Shown here: positions 18,264 through 27,671 of the stretch, piece by piece
Layout: each line of letters starts with the position of its first letter
How positions within the stretch are numbered: the stretch's first letter is position 1
Assembly (NCBI GenBank): GCA_003709165.1
Contig: RDRZ01000001.1
Span: forward strand, 1-64,000
Direction: 5' to 3'
DNA length: 64,000 nt
Source: Flavobacteriaceae bacterium PRS1
GTDB lineage: Bacteria; Bacteroidota; Bacteroidia; Flavobacteriales; Flavobacteriaceae
Notes under the pieces: model-generated
What the model saw: the letters and a program-made list of their open reading frames with translations, nothing else
What the model was told of the DNA's origin: nothing
Databases searched by the model: none
Program-made: the position numbers and the translations under genes

Positions 18264-18512
18264 TAAAAACTACTTCTTAGATATTAAAATTGACAAACTA
18301 AGATACGATATTCAACATTTTATATATTATTGATCCAAGTGCTTAAATCGACCTTATTGTAATGAAATCAAAGGATTGCTAAAATATTATTGATGATCAT
18401 TTTACGAAAGCCAAGTGTTTTAATTACCATAAGTTTATGGAATAGAAAACTGAATCATCTATACTTTTGTAGTTTTGGTAGCAGATGAATTAGAATAAAA
18501 AAATTAGTTGGG
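18264..18512. other. Intergenic region upstream of leu operon
   Basis: AT-rich spacer between leuC and the thioesterase. I see no open leader peptide, no T-box-like fold and no tRNA. Confidence 0.4.
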
Positions 18513-18899
18513 CTACTTTAACCTATCCTTAACAAATTCAATTTTAGTTTTACCATGAGGTGTTGGCTTGCCATTTTTATCAAGGTTTACCATAATAATA
18601 TTATCTACAGTTAGTATGGTTTCGTGAGTCATTTTGTTTCTTACTTCACATTTAATGGTAATCGATGATCTTCCGAAGTTTATTGCTTCCATTCCTATTT
18701 CAACAATATCGCCTTGTTTTGCTGAACTCATAAAATTAATTTCAGAAATGAACTTGGTAACTATTTTTGGATTTTCTAACTGGATTATGGTATATAAGGC
18801 TACTTCCTCATCTATCCAAGCTAAAAGTTTACCACCAAATAAAGTCCCATTTGGGTTTAAGTCTTCTGGTTTTACCCATTTTCGTGTGTGAAACCTCAT
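18513..18899 (-). CDS. Acyl-CoA thioesterase, hotdog fold (YciA-like)
   Basis: A 128-residue single hotdog-domain protein. WVKPEDLNPNGTLFGGKLLAWIDEEVALYT contains the N-x-x-G-x-x-F-G-G signature and the catalytic acidic residue at the start of the central helix. Length matches YciA/BACH-type thioesterases, which hydrolyse a broad set of acyl-CoAs. It follows the formimidoyltransferase gene by three bases on the same strand and is probably co-transcribed with it. Confidence 0.88.
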   Translation of the reverse strand: MRFHTRKWVKPEDLNPNGTLFGGKLLAWIDEEVALYTIIQLENPKIVTKFISEINFMSSAKQGDIVEIGMEAINFGRSSITIKCEVRNKMTHETILTVDNIIMVNLDKNGKPTPHGKTKIEFVKDRLK

Positions 18900-18902
18900 A
18901 AG

Positions 18903-20597
18903 CTAAATTGTTTCATTTATAAATTCTATGATTTCATTTTCTAATGCAACTGTGTTGTCAAAAGTTACTTTTGCTCTACTCAAAATATCATCTGCAAATG
19001 TTCTGTCTTTAATATCTTTGGCGTTAATGCGCACATTAAAATAAGCTCCATACACTGCTGTTCTGGCACATAATGCTCCTACTCCAGCATCAGACAAAGA
19101 GTTTTGCAATCCAATTTTTGCCATAGCAAACACCACTTCCATAGATTGATACGCGGTTTCCATAACCTGAAAAGGAATTTCGGTCGCGTATTTTGTTGCT
19201 TCTTCAATAGTTACTGCTCTTTCCTCCTTTTCTTTTTCGGTAGATTTTGGCATTCTAAATCCATCAATAATTTTATTGAAAGCGTTAGTATCTTCATCTA
19301 TCAAAGCCAGTAATTTGTTTTTATAGGCTTGTCCTTTTTCTGCCCATTCCGAAAATTCTTCCCAACGCTCATCCCAACCTGCTTTGTGAGCCGAAAGATT
19401 AGCAACCATAGTTCCTAAAGAAACACCGAGAACACCAACATACGCTGAAATAGAACCACCTCCTGGAGCCATAGACTCTCCAGCAGTTTCATCAGCAAAA
19501 TCAGTTAAAGTTAAATCAATTAATTGATTGCTAACATTGCCCTTTAAAACATATTCTATAATTTTTTTGTTTGGAGAAAAAGGTTTTAAATCGTCTAAAC
19601 CTAATGACTTTACAGCAATTTTAATCTTTTCTGCATCTGAAATACCCAATGAACGCTCTTGTTTTCTTAAATAAAAATCTCCAGCATCTAACATTGCTTT
19701 CAACGGAATTAATCCAATAAGTTCAGAACCTGTTACTCGTAAACCGCGTTTCTCGGCAGCAATACACGTTTCGTAAAATGCAGTATGCATAGATGTTATG
19801 CTAATGTTGGTTAGGTTATAAGAAATCTGGGCAATGCCATACTCTTCAATATACCAACCAATGCCTTTTACGGCTTTTAGTTTCCCTGGAATCCTTACAG
19901 GTTCACCATTTTCATCCAATACCTTTTTTCCAGTAATTGCATTGCCTTCACGTTTAAAACGTCCCGCTTCACGTATATCAAAGGCAATAGCATTTGCTCG
20001 TCTGGTTGATGTTGTATTAAGATTTACATTATAAGCCACTAAAAAGTCGCGTGCAGAAATTGCTGTAACTCCTGTTTTTGAAATAGCATCGTTATATTCT
20101 GCTGGACCAAAATCTGGTTTCCAGTCTGGGTCAGATAACTTTTTATGTAGCCCTTCGTATTCTCCAGCTCTACAATTTGCCAAGTTTATACGTTTATCTT
20201 CTTGAGCAGCTTTTTCATAAAGATAGACAGGAATTTTTAGTTCATCTCCTACTCTTTTACCTAATTCTTTTGCATATAGTGCCGTTTCTTCAAGAGAAAT
20301 TCCAGAAATGGGAACAAGAGGACAAACATCAGTAGCTCCAAAACGTGGATGCTCACCAGTATGCTTACTCATATCGATAAGTTGCGATGCTTTTTGGATG
20401 AGTAAAAAAGCAGCTTCAATTGCTTGTTTTGGTTCGCCAACAAATGTGATGACTGTTCGGTTGGTAGCACTACCGGAATCAATATCTAATAAAGTTACGC
20501 CTTCAACAGTTTCAACAATATTTGCTATTTCATTTATTTTATTAATATCACGACCTTCACTTATATTTGGTACGCATTCAATAAGTTGTTTTTGCAT
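18903..20597 (-). CDS. ftcD: Glutamate formimidoyltransferase / formimidoyl-THF cyclodeaminase fusion
   Basis: A 564-residue fusion. Residues 1-300 are the formimidoyltransferase (LIECVPNISEGRDINKI at the start; catalytic His in MSKHTGEHPRFGATDVCPLVP). Residues 355-564 are the all-helical cyclodeaminase (ESMAPGGGSISAYVGVLGVSLGTMVANLS). It moves the formimino group from formiminoglutamate to tetrahydrofolate and releases ammonia, the end of one histidine breakdown route. The frame extends 34 codons further upstream, but the ATG at 20597 (MQKQLIECVPN) is where the family begins. No other hut gene is in the window. Confidence 0.93.
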   Translation of the reverse strand: MQKQLIECVPNISEGRDINKINEIANIVETVEGVTLLDIDSGSATNRTVITFVGEPKQAIEAAFLLIQKASQLIDMSKHTGEHPRFGATDVCPLVPISGISLEETALYAKELGKRVGDELKIPVYLYEKAAQEDKRINLANCRAGEYEGLHKKLSDPDWKPDFGPAEYNDAISKTGVTAISARDFLVAYNVNLNTTSTRRANAIAFDIREAGRFKREGNAITGKKVLDENGEPVRIPGKLKAVKGIGWYIEEYGIAQISYNLTNISITSMHTAFYETCIAAEKRGLRVTGSELIGLIPLKAMLDAGDFYLRKQERSLGISDAEKIKIAVKSLGLDDLKPFSPNKKIIEYVLKGNVSNQLIDLTLTDFADETAGESMAPGGGSISAYVGVLGVSLGTMVANLSAHKAGWDERWEEFSEWAEKGQAYKNKLLALIDEDTNAFNKIIDGFRMPKSTEKEKEERAVTIEEATKYATEIPFQVMETAYQSMEVVFAMAKIGLQNSLSDAGVGALCARTAVYGAYFNVRINAKDIKDRTFADDILSRAKVTFDNTVALENEIIEFINETI

Positions 20598-20716
20598 ATT
20601 ATAATTTTCACAAAGATACGTATTCAAAATGTTAATGTTAATAAAAAATAAATCTTGAGTAGTAACATTTTTGTAATTTGTAAGACAAACAAATATCAAT
20701 CAAAATTTAAAATAAT

Positions 20717-21486
20717 ATGAAAACTTTAAAACTACTTGTCCTGGGATAACATTTTGTTTTGTGCCAACTCTTAATGCACAAACAGCAGAAGAAATTATTG
20801 AAATTTATATCGAAAACATTGGAGGTCAAAAGGCATGGTCTAAAATTGAATCGATGAAAGTTATTGGAGTCGGAAGACAACAAGATGTTGATTATCCCTT
20901 TGTTGCAACCTATATGAAAGATGGCAGAAGAATTGTTGATATAAATTTACAAGGCAATTCTTTTATTTTTGACGCTTTTGATGGCGAAAGTGCTTGGGCT
21001 ATGAATTTTAATACACAAAATGCTGAAGCTCTAGATGCTGAAACTTCATTGAACACGAAAAACAGTGCAAATGATTATTTACCAGATGCTTTTATGAATT
21101 ATAAAGAGAAAGGCTATAAAGTAGAATTACTGGGTAAGGAAGTTTTTGAAGGGACAGAATGCTTTAAAATTAAACTTACAAAAATACCTGTTTTAGTAGA
21201 TGGAATAGAGGAAGAAAATATAGAAACCTATTATTTTGACACAGAAAACTATGTTCCTATAGCGATGGAATCAATTATTAAATACGGACAAGGAAAAGGT
21301 GCCACAATGCAAATGTTATTAAGCGATTATCAAGAAGTTGATGGGCTGTATATCTCCTTTTCACAAATACAAAAATTTAATGGTCAAATTGGGTTGGAAT
21401 TGACCACTAAAACCATTGAATTTAATACTGAAGTTGATAATAATATATTCAAAATACCTGAAGAAATTGAAACTAAAAAGAACTAA
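20717..21486 (+). pseudogene. LolA-like exported protein with frameshifted signal peptide
   Basis: The mature part (from TLNAQTAEEIIEIYIENIGG) is a full outer-membrane lipoprotein-sorting-like domain, parallel to the next gene. Its signal peptide starts at ATG 20717 as MKTLKLLVL but runs into a TAA at 20747-20749; the rest (GITFCFVPTLNAQ) is one frame away. One base appears lost at about 20738-20746. A GTG at 20761 could start a product without a working signal peptide. The mature sequence has no stops, so the lesion is recent, or a low level of slippage rescues it. The paralogue at 21603 shows the expected signal MKTLKLVLVALVVGFSTQVNA. Confidence 0.75.
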
Positions 21487-21602
21487 TAAATTAAGAAATC
21501 ATTATTTTTTAAAAATGATATTAAAAGAAAAGTGCTCGTAAGGTGTCACAAATAAGTATATTTAATGACAAACAAAAAAACAATAACACTCATTAGTAAA
21601 TT

Positions 21603-22379
21603 ATGAAAACATTAAAATTAGTATTAGTAGCATTGGTTGTTGGGTTTTCTACACAAGTAAATGCACAAACAGTAGATGAAATATTAGCAAACTATTTCGA
21701 AAACATTGGAGGCTTAGAAAATCTAAAAAAAATTGAAGGTATGAAAATGACTGCAAAAGTTAATAATGGTGGTATGGAAATCCCTCTTGAAATTTACCAA
21801 TTTAAAGGCGGAAAACAATTGACTATCATTAACTTTCAAGGTAAAGAATTAAAGCAAGGTGTTTTTGATGGCGAAACACTTTGGGGTCATAATTTTATGA
21901 CATTGAAAGCTGAAAAAAGTGATGCGGAAACTACTGCTAACATGAAGTTAAATAATAACGATTTTCCCGATCCATTTATTGATTATAAAGAAAAAGGCTA
22001 TTTAGTTGAGCTGTTAGGAAAAGAGGATATTGATGGTACAGAAACTTTTAAAATTAAATTAACCAAAGAACTTATAACTGTTGATGGTAAAGAAGAAGAA
22101 GATGTTAGTTTTTACTTTTTTGATACCGAAAATTTTGTGCCAATTGCTATTCAAAGTGAAATTAAAACTGGTCAGGGAAAAGGTATGATTCAAGAAATAA
22201 CATTTAGTGATTACCAAGAAGTTGATGGTTTGTATTTTCCGTTTTCTATGACACAAGGTGTTAAAGGACAACCTGGAGCTCCAATTACAATATCAGCAAT
22301 AGAATTGAACCCTGAAGTTGATGATAGTGTTTTTGCATTCCCTGAAGAAACTGAATCAACTGACGATAAAAAAAATTAA
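21603..22379 (+). CDS. LolA-like outer-membrane lipoprotein-sorting family protein
   Basis: A 258-residue exported protein with a clear signal peptide ending in VNAQ. The body resembles the outer-membrane lipoprotein-sorting protein superfamily (LolA/LolB-like half barrel), with repeated blocks also found in the upstream paralogue: ENIGG, FDGE, NYKEKGY/DYKEKGY, VELLGKE, YFFDTENFVPIA, SDYQEVDGLY. The C-terminus is acidic (EETESTDDKKN). The tandem pair probably arose by duplication. A terminator follows at 22394. Likely periplasmic; ligand unknown. Confidence 0.8.
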   Translation: MKTLKLVLVALVVGFSTQVNAQTVDEILANYFENIGGLENLKKIEGMKMTAKVNNGGMEIPLEIYQFKGGKQLTIINFQGKELKQGVFDGETLWGHNFMTLKAEKSDAETTANMKLNNNDFPDPFIDYKEKGYLVELLGKEDIDGTETFKIKLTKELITVDGKEEEDVSFYFFDTENFVPIAIQSEIKTGQGKGMIQEITFSDYQEVDGLYFPFSMTQGVKGQPGAPITISAIELNPEVDDSVFAFPEETESTDDKKN

Positions 22380-22393
22380 TATTCTTTATTAAA

Positions 22394-22427
22394 TCCTTAA
22401 TATTTTAATGTTGAGGATTTTTTATTT
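22394..22427 (+). terminator. Rho-independent terminator
   Basis: AAATCCTTAATATT pairs with AATGTTGAGGATTTTTT, ending in a T run, 15 bases after the stop of the LolA-like gene. Confidence 0.7.
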
Positions 22428-22454
22428 ATAATTAACCAATTCAATCAAAATAAA

Positions 22455-25400
22455 ATGAAAAAATTATTATTTACAATTGTATTAAGTGTTGGGTTGCTGC
22501 CTATATACTCCTATGCACAAGATTCAAAGTCCATTAATCTAAAAAACCTTTTTGGAGACTTAAACGCACGACATATTGGTCCTGCCTTAATGAGTGGAAG
22601 AATAAACGACCTAGAAGTACATCCTACTAACCCAAGAATTATTTATGCAGGAACTGCTGGTGGTGGTGTTTGGAAATCTAATGATGCAGGAACAACTTTC
22701 AACCCTATTTTTGATGATTATTGCCAATCTATAGGTGCTGTTGCAATAGATCCAAATAGTCCAGATAAAGTTATATATGTTGGTACTGGTGAAACCTGGA
22801 CACGTAATAGTGTGTCTGTTGGCGATGGTTTGTATAAATCTATTGATGGTGGAACGAATTGGAAAAAAATAGGTTTTGATAATTCTGAACGTATAGCAAA
22901 TATCATTGTCAACCCAAACAACTCGAATGAAGTATATGTAGCAGTTTTAGGAGCCCTCTGGTCTGATAGTGAAGAACGAGGTGTTTATAAATCTAACGAT
23001 GCTGGCAAAACATGGAACAAAGTATTATATGTTGACCAAACAACTGGTTGTGCAGATTTAGCTATGGATCCAAATAATCCAAATGTACTTTATGCTTCCA
23101 TGTGGGAATTTAGAAGAACAGGGTGGTCTTTTAATTCCGGAGGTGATAAATCTGCACTTTATAAATCGACTGATGGTGGAAAAAACTGGAATAAAATCCA
23201 TAATGGTTTTCCAGAAGGTAAATTAGGAAGACTTGCAATAGCAGTAGCTCCTTCAGATTCTAATATTTTATATACGATTATTGAAGCTGAAAAGGATAGT
23301 AAAAAAGGATTGTATAGAAGTGATGATGCAGGAGCTAATTGGAAACAACTCAATAACGATTTTGGAATTACAGTAAGACCGTTCTATTTTTCAAGAATTG
23401 TGGTAGACCCAAGAAATCCTGATGTTGTTGTAAAAGCTGGTTTGAGTGGTTCTATTTCCAGAGATGGTGGAAAAACCTTTAAGGGCTTAGGAAATATGCA
23501 TGGTGATATTCATGACATCGTTTTTGATGTTAATGATTCCGATCGTATGTATGTAGGAACAGATGGAGGTGTGTATCGTTCATGGAACGGAGGAACAACT
23601 ATGGAAATTGTTGAAGGGCTACCATTATCGCAATTTTACCATATTAGTGTAGATAATGAAGAACCCTATAATATTTACGGTGGGTTACAAGATAATGGCT
23701 CTTGGTATGGCCCTTCAACCTCAAGTGGAGGTATCAATGCCAGAGACTGGAACTCTATTGGTGGTGGTGACGGTTTTAGAGTTTTAAAACATCCTACAAA
23801 ACAAATAATATATTCCGAAATGCAAGGCGCAGCAAACGTATGGCGCTACGATGTTGAGAACAAACTTATAAAAACCATACAGCCGTTACCAAAAAAAGGA
23901 TATGAAAAATTGCGTTTCAACTGGAATCCTCCAATGGCAATTAGTGCACATCAACCCGATCGTTTTTATATGGGAAGCCAGTTTCTTCACAGATCAGAAG
24001 ATATGGGAGATACGTGGACGATTATCTCTCCAGACTTAACTACAAACGATAAGAGTAAACAAGAGCAAGAAGATTCTGGAGGGTTATCGATGGACAATTC
24101 TGGGGCAGAAAATCACACTACAATATTTACTATTGCCGAATCGCCATTAGATGAAAATGTCCTTTGGGTAGGAACAGATGATGGTAATGTACAAGTAACA
24201 ACAGATGGTGGAAAAACTTGGACCAACACTATTACAAATATTTCCGGCTTACCAGCAAACACTTGGGTATATCACATAGAAGCGAGCTCACATGATAAAG
24301 CCACTGCATACGTGGTATTTGAAGGGCATACTACTGGAGATATGACATCTTATACCTATAAAACTACCGATTATGGTAAAACATGGAACGATATAATTAC
24401 CGACGATGTAGTTGGGTTTGTTAGAAACATACAAGAAGATTATGTAAACCCTGATTTATTATATCTGGGAACTGAATTTGGTTTGTATATTACCTTAAAT
24501 GGAGGACAAAGTTGGAGTAAGTTTACTAAAAACATGCCTTCAGTAGCTATACACTTTATCGATTTGCAAAAGCGAACTAACGACTTGGTAATGGGAACTC
24601 ATGGTCGTGGTGTTATTATTATTGATGATATTTCACCGCTTCGTGAGTTTTCCACAGAAATGATGACTAAAAAAGTACATTTCTTTGATTCAAAACCAGC
24701 AGTCATGATAGATCAAAGTAGTTTTTCAGGAAGTTTTGGTACTGAAACACAGTTTGTTGGGCGTAACCCTTTAAGAGGAGCACAAATAAAATACTTACTA
24801 CCAAAACGTCATACATTTGGAAAAATGACTTTGGAGATTCAGGATATGGAAGGCAATATGATAGTTTCTCTTGGTCCAGGAAAATCTAAAGGAATTAATA
24901 TTGTAAACTGGAACTTTACGATTAGGCAACCAAAAGTTGCCAAAGGAAAAACCTTCAGTTTTGGTGGATTTACATCTCCAAAAGTCAAAGCTGGTACATA
25001 TAAAGCTGTTTTAACTAAAGGGAAAGAAACCTTTGAACATACTTTTGAAGTGATTTATGATAAGCGCTCTGGTTTATCAAGTGAAGACAGAGAACTTAAA
25101 TATGAGACCACAATGAAAATGTATGACATGACTCAAGAGCTTGCATATTTGGTTTATGAACTCGATGCAATTTTAGATGTTTCAAAAGATAAAAAGAAAT
25201 TAGTTACTGCATTAAATACACTTAAAGAAACCTTAGTTATTACTACTGGTGATAATTATGTAAGTTCAGCCGAGCCACAATTAAGAGAAAAAATGGCTGA
25301 TCTCTATAGTAAAATTGCAAGCAGCTACGATAAGCCATCCAATGCTGAATTTGATAATTTAAGTGTTATAGAAGAACGTTTTAACAAAGCAAAAACAGAT

Positions 25401-25475
25401 TTTGAAAAACTTAAAAAGAAGGCAAGATTAAAAGACTTCAAGATTAAGACTTTTGAAGAATTTGTAAAGGATTAA
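22455..25475 (+). CDS. Exported BNR/VPS10-type beta-propeller protein
   Basis: A 1006-residue protein with a signal peptide (MKKLLFTIVLSVGLLPIYSYAQ). Residues 35-720 carry many Asp-box/BNR repeats of the form S-x-D-x-G-x-T-W (KSNDAGTTF, KSIDGGTNWKKI, KSNDAGKTWNKV, KSTDGGKNWNKI, TTDGGKTWTN), making one or two beta propellers of the sortilin/VPS10 kind. A C-terminal region of about 250 residues is Lys-rich with a coiled-coil tail. Flavobacterial databases often call these glycosyl hydrolases, but no catalytic residues can be named. No T9SS C-terminal domain is obvious. Probably cell-surface or periplasmic. Confidence 0.85.
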   Translation: MKKLLFTIVLSVGLLPIYSYAQDSKSINLKNLFGDLNARHIGPALMSGRINDLEVHPTNPRIIYAGTAGGGVWKSNDAGTTFNPIFDDYCQSIGAVAIDPNSPDKVIYVGTGETWTRNSVSVGDGLYKSIDGGTNWKKIGFDNSERIANIIVNPNNSNEVYVAVLGALWSDSEERGVYKSNDAGKTWNKVLYVDQTTGCADLAMDPNNPNVLYASMWEFRRTGWSFNSGGDKSALYKSTDGGKNWNKIHNGFPEGKLGRLAIAVAPSDSNILYTIIEAEKDSKKGLYRSDDAGANWKQLNNDFGITVRPFYFSRIVVDPRNPDVVVKAGLSGSISRDGGKTFKGLGNMHGDIHDIVFDVNDSDRMYVGTDGGVYRSWNGGTTMEIVEGLPLSQFYHISVDNEEPYNIYGGLQDNGSWYGPSTSSGGINARDWNSIGGGDGFRVLKHPTKQIIYSEMQGAANVWRYDVENKLIKTIQPLPKKGYEKLRFNWNPPMAISAHQPDRFYMGSQFLHRSEDMGDTWTIISPDLTTNDKSKQEQEDSGGLSMDNSGAENHTTIFTIAESPLDENVLWVGTDDGNVQVTTDGGKTWTNTITNISGLPANTWVYHIEASSHDKATAYVVFEGHTTGDMTSYTYKTTDYGKTWNDIITDDVVGFVRNIQEDYVNPDLLYLGTEFGLYITLNGGQSWSKFTKNMPSVAIHFIDLQKRTNDLVMGTHGRGVIIIDDISPLREFSTEMMTKKVHFFDSKPAVMIDQSSFSGSFGTETQFVGRNPLRGAQIKYLLPKRHTFGKMTLEIQDMEGNMIVSLGPGKSKGINIVNWNFTIRQPKVAKGKTFSFGGFTSPKVKAGTYKAVLTKGKETFEHTFEVIYDKRSGLSSEDRELKYETTMKMYDMTQELAYLVYELDAILDVSKDKKKLVTALNTLKETLVITTGDNYVSSAEPQLREKMADLYSKIASSYDKPSNAEFDNLSVIEERFNKAKTDFEKLKKKARLKDFKIKTFEEFVKD

Positions 25476-25493
25476 TTAACTCCTCAAGAAAAA

Positions 25494-25519
25494 GCCAATC
25501 AATTGTGATTGGTTTTTTT
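25494..25519 (+). terminator. Rho-independent terminator after BNR protein
   Basis: GCCAATC and GATTGGT arms with loop AATTGT end in a run of seven T, 19 bases after the stop. Confidence 0.8.
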
Positions 25520-25609
25520 AATTGTTAACAACATCGTTAACAATAACTCTCCTCCCCTATTTATATTACCTCAAAGATTCTATATTTTTAATAAAAATAT
25601 TTGATCATC

Positions 25610-26026
25610 ATGATCACAAGAAACCTTGACCTAAAAAGTATTCGTCCAGATTTTATGACCACTACTATAAATGATGAAATGAGTTCAGAAGAACGCTTTC
25701 AGAATTTAGTTTTAAGACCAATAATTAAATTTCAAAAACCTCTATTTATTGAAGTTTTTAAAAATTACATCAAAAAGCATAAAAGTGTTTTTTATGAGCT
25801 TTCTATTGATAAACGTACTGATTATATTGAAAATGCAATTCATAAAGACATGAAATTTAGAAATGGTATTAAAGGTATGATTATAGGTCTATTTACAATT
25901 GATGAATATAAACTCTATATTCTTAATTCTTCAGCGTTAAATAAACGGATGATGAGTATTGTAAAAGAATCTCTTATTAATAATATTCAGTTATTAGAAA
26001 AGTCGGAAATACTTACGGCCGTTTAA
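25610..26026 (+). CDS. Conserved hypothetical protein
   Basis: A 138-residue soluble, helix-rich protein without signal peptide. I do not recognise a named domain. Features are the segment SSEERFQNLVLRPIIKFQKPLFIEVFKNYI and a basic middle part (DKRTDYIENAIHKDMKFRNGIKGMIIG). The ATG at 25610 is preferred to TTG at 25601. It is convergent with the DUF2461 gene, 11 bases apart. Protein-like codon use and length support a real gene. Confidence 0.65.
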   Translation: MITRNLDLKSIRPDFMTTTINDEMSSEERFQNLVLRPIIKFQKPLFIEVFKNYIKKHKSVFYELSIDKRTDYIENAIHKDMKFRNGIKGMIIGLFTIDEYKLYILNSSALNKRMMSIVKESLINNIQLLEKSEILTAV

Positions 26027-26037
26027 TTAGTGTAATT

Positions 26038-26715
26038 TTACAATAAAGATTCGCCATTCAAATCGGTAGTAAGCACGTCGCTCATATAATCAAAATATGG
26101 ACGAATGGCTTTAAAAGAATTGTCAACTTCTTTTAAGAAATCTTCTGAAATTACTTCTTTATCTGTATATTTTATAGTAAAGATATATTGTTTTTTCTTG
26201 ATTAAATCTATAGCTGGATGGTCTTTGTCAAAATCTCTCGGAGCAGTTTTTAATTCGTCTCCCAAGAGGCTTCCCCAAACGGATTTAAATTTTTTATTGG
26301 ATATTATTTTTCTCATTTCCTGATCGTCCATTTCGAACTCTTTTCTAATTCTGAATAAATCGTCCTTATTAGGTTCCCAAAATCCAGTAGCGAGAAATGA
26401 TTGGTTATTTGGTGCAAGATGTAAATAATAACCTCCTCTTAATTTCGGTTTAGTTCTGTGAAAAGAGCCACCAAAATGTGTTTTGTAAGGTGTCTTGTCT
26501 TTTGAAAACCGAACATCGCGATAAATACGAAACATTTTGAGTTTATCAACATCGTCGTGAGACTTGATGTTTTCAAAAATGATGGTATAAATATTCTTTA
26601 CTTCTGTTTCAATGGCTTTAAATTCTTTTTTATGCTCGTTAAACCAATCGCGATTGTTATTCTTATCAAGTTTTTTAAAAAAATCTAAAGCTGATTTTGG
26701 TATAGTTAAATTCAT
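26038..26715 (-). CDS. DUF2461 domain-containing protein
   Basis: A 225-residue protein that matches DUF2461 throughout: DFFKKLDKNNNRDWFNEHKKEF at the N-terminus, then FRIYRDVRFSKDKTPYKTHFGG, RGGYYLHLAPNNQSFLATGFW and a C-terminal charged region. Function is unknown. It is separated from the upstream TruA-like gene by about 100 bases that contain a 20-bp palindrome. Confidence 0.9.
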   Translation of the reverse strand: MNLTIPKSALDFFKKLDKNNNRDWFNEHKKEFKAIETEVKNIYTIIFENIKSHDDVDKLKMFRIYRDVRFSKDKTPYKTHFGGSFHRTKPKLRGGYYLHLAPNNQSFLATGFWEPNKDDLFRIRKEFEMDDQEMRKIISNKKFKSVWGSLLGDELKTAPRDFDKDHPAIDLIKKKQYIFTIKYTDKEVISEDFLKEVDNSFKAIRPYFDYMSDVLTTDLNGESLL

Positions 26716-26732
26716 TACAATTTATTTTGTAG

Positions 26733-26752
26733 ATTCCTGCCATGGCAGGAAT
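26733..26752. repeat. 20-bp perfect palindrome
   Basis: ATTCCTGCCATGGCAGGAAT is a perfect palindrome between the TruA-like gene and the DUF2461 gene. It resembles the CCTGCC-type intergenic repeats that I recall from many Flavobacteriaceae. Confidence 0.65.
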
Positions 26753-26819
26753 GACACGTTATATGAAACCTTGATGCAACCATCAAGGAATTATTTGGAA
26801 AATTACAAAAAGGCAAACA

Positions 26820-27602
26820 CTATTCAAATTCTATTTTGTTAAGAATTAAACCTGAAGCAGGTGCAATATAATCCATAACTTCTGTGTTTTCGGGTTTTAA
26901 ACTGTTTTCTATATCTTTTAATGTAATCTCTTCTTTACCTAATTTAATAAGTGCTCCCATCATTAATCGTATTTGATTACGACCAAATCCTTTGCCTCTT
27001 ACTCTTAACATATAAGTCTTGTCAGGAAAAAAGTTAGCCTTGAATACTTTGTTTTCTATAAGTTCACAAGTCATTATTTTTCTATTATAAATACCCTTCT
27101 CGGTAGTTCTAAAACAGTAGGCTTTAAAATTATGATTGCCTTGAAACAGCTTTGCTCCTTTTTTCATGAGTTCTATATCCAAATCATCCAGAATAGTGGT
27201 TAGTATTGGCGCACAAAATGGATGATTTTTTTGCCCTTGAGAAAATAGGTACACATACTCTTTTACTTTTGAATGCTGAATAATATTAAAACTATCATCT
27301 ACTTCTTTAATAGTAAGTGCTCTTATATCTTGTGGTAAATTGTGATTAAATAGTAATAGAAACACCTCCAAATCTTCTATAGGCGATTGTAAAAATAATT
27401 CGAAAGCCGCTTCTTGAGCCGAAACCATAGCATCAGTTCGTCCAGCACCTAAAGTTTTGAATTGCTGTTCTTCAAGAATGAATTTTAATGTCCTGTCTAT
27501 CATTAAATGAATCGTTTTTACATTTGGTTGTTTTTGCCAACCATGAAAACGATAGCCTAAAAACTGAATTTTAAAGACATAATAATATTTTTTGATTAGC
27601 AT
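26820..27602 (-). CDS. TruA-family tRNA pseudouridine synthase
   Basis: A 260-residue TruA-like enzyme. LGYRFHGWQKQPNVKTI is the N-terminal signature, and LGAGRTDAMVSAQEAAFEL holds the catalytic aspartate; canonical TruA has GRTDAGVHA here, so this is a divergent branch. FKAYCFRTTEKG, RVRGKGFGRNQIRLMMGALIKLG and the C-terminal PASGLILNKIEFE are also conserved. It would make pseudouridine in the tRNA anticodon stem-loop, but the site may differ from positions 38-40. A second, canonical truA elsewhere in the genome would be expected. Confidence 0.82.
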   Translation of the reverse strand: MLIKKYYYVFKIQFLGYRFHGWQKQPNVKTIHLMIDRTLKFILEEQQFKTLGAGRTDAMVSAQEAAFELFLQSPIEDLEVFLLLFNHNLPQDIRALTIKEVDDSFNIIQHSKVKEYVYLFSQGQKNHPFCAPILTTILDDLDIELMKKGAKLFQGNHNFKAYCFRTTEKGIYNRKIMTCELIENKVFKANFFPDKTYMLRVRGKGFGRNQIRLMMGALIKLGKEEITLKDIENSLKPENTEVMDYIAPASGLILNKIEFE

Positions 27603-27614
27603 AGGTGTTTATTA

Positions 27615-27651
27615 AAAACAATAAAGCCTTGGCTGATTAGACCAAGGCTTT
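27615..27651 (-). terminator. Rho-independent terminator after prohibitin gene
   Basis: AAAGCCTTGG (27623-27632) and CCAAGGCTTT (27642-27651) form a perfect 10-bp stem; read on the minus strand it is followed by ATTGTTTTT. It ends transcripts of the prohibitin gene whose stop is at 27672. Confidence 0.85.
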
Positions 27652-27671
27652 AAATAATATTTTATAAATTC

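Noticed and set aside
18199-18300. Leucine leader peptide or T-box before leuC
   Set aside because: No run of Leu codons, no antiterminator fold and no T-box sequence; only a short inverted repeat and a possible -7 element.
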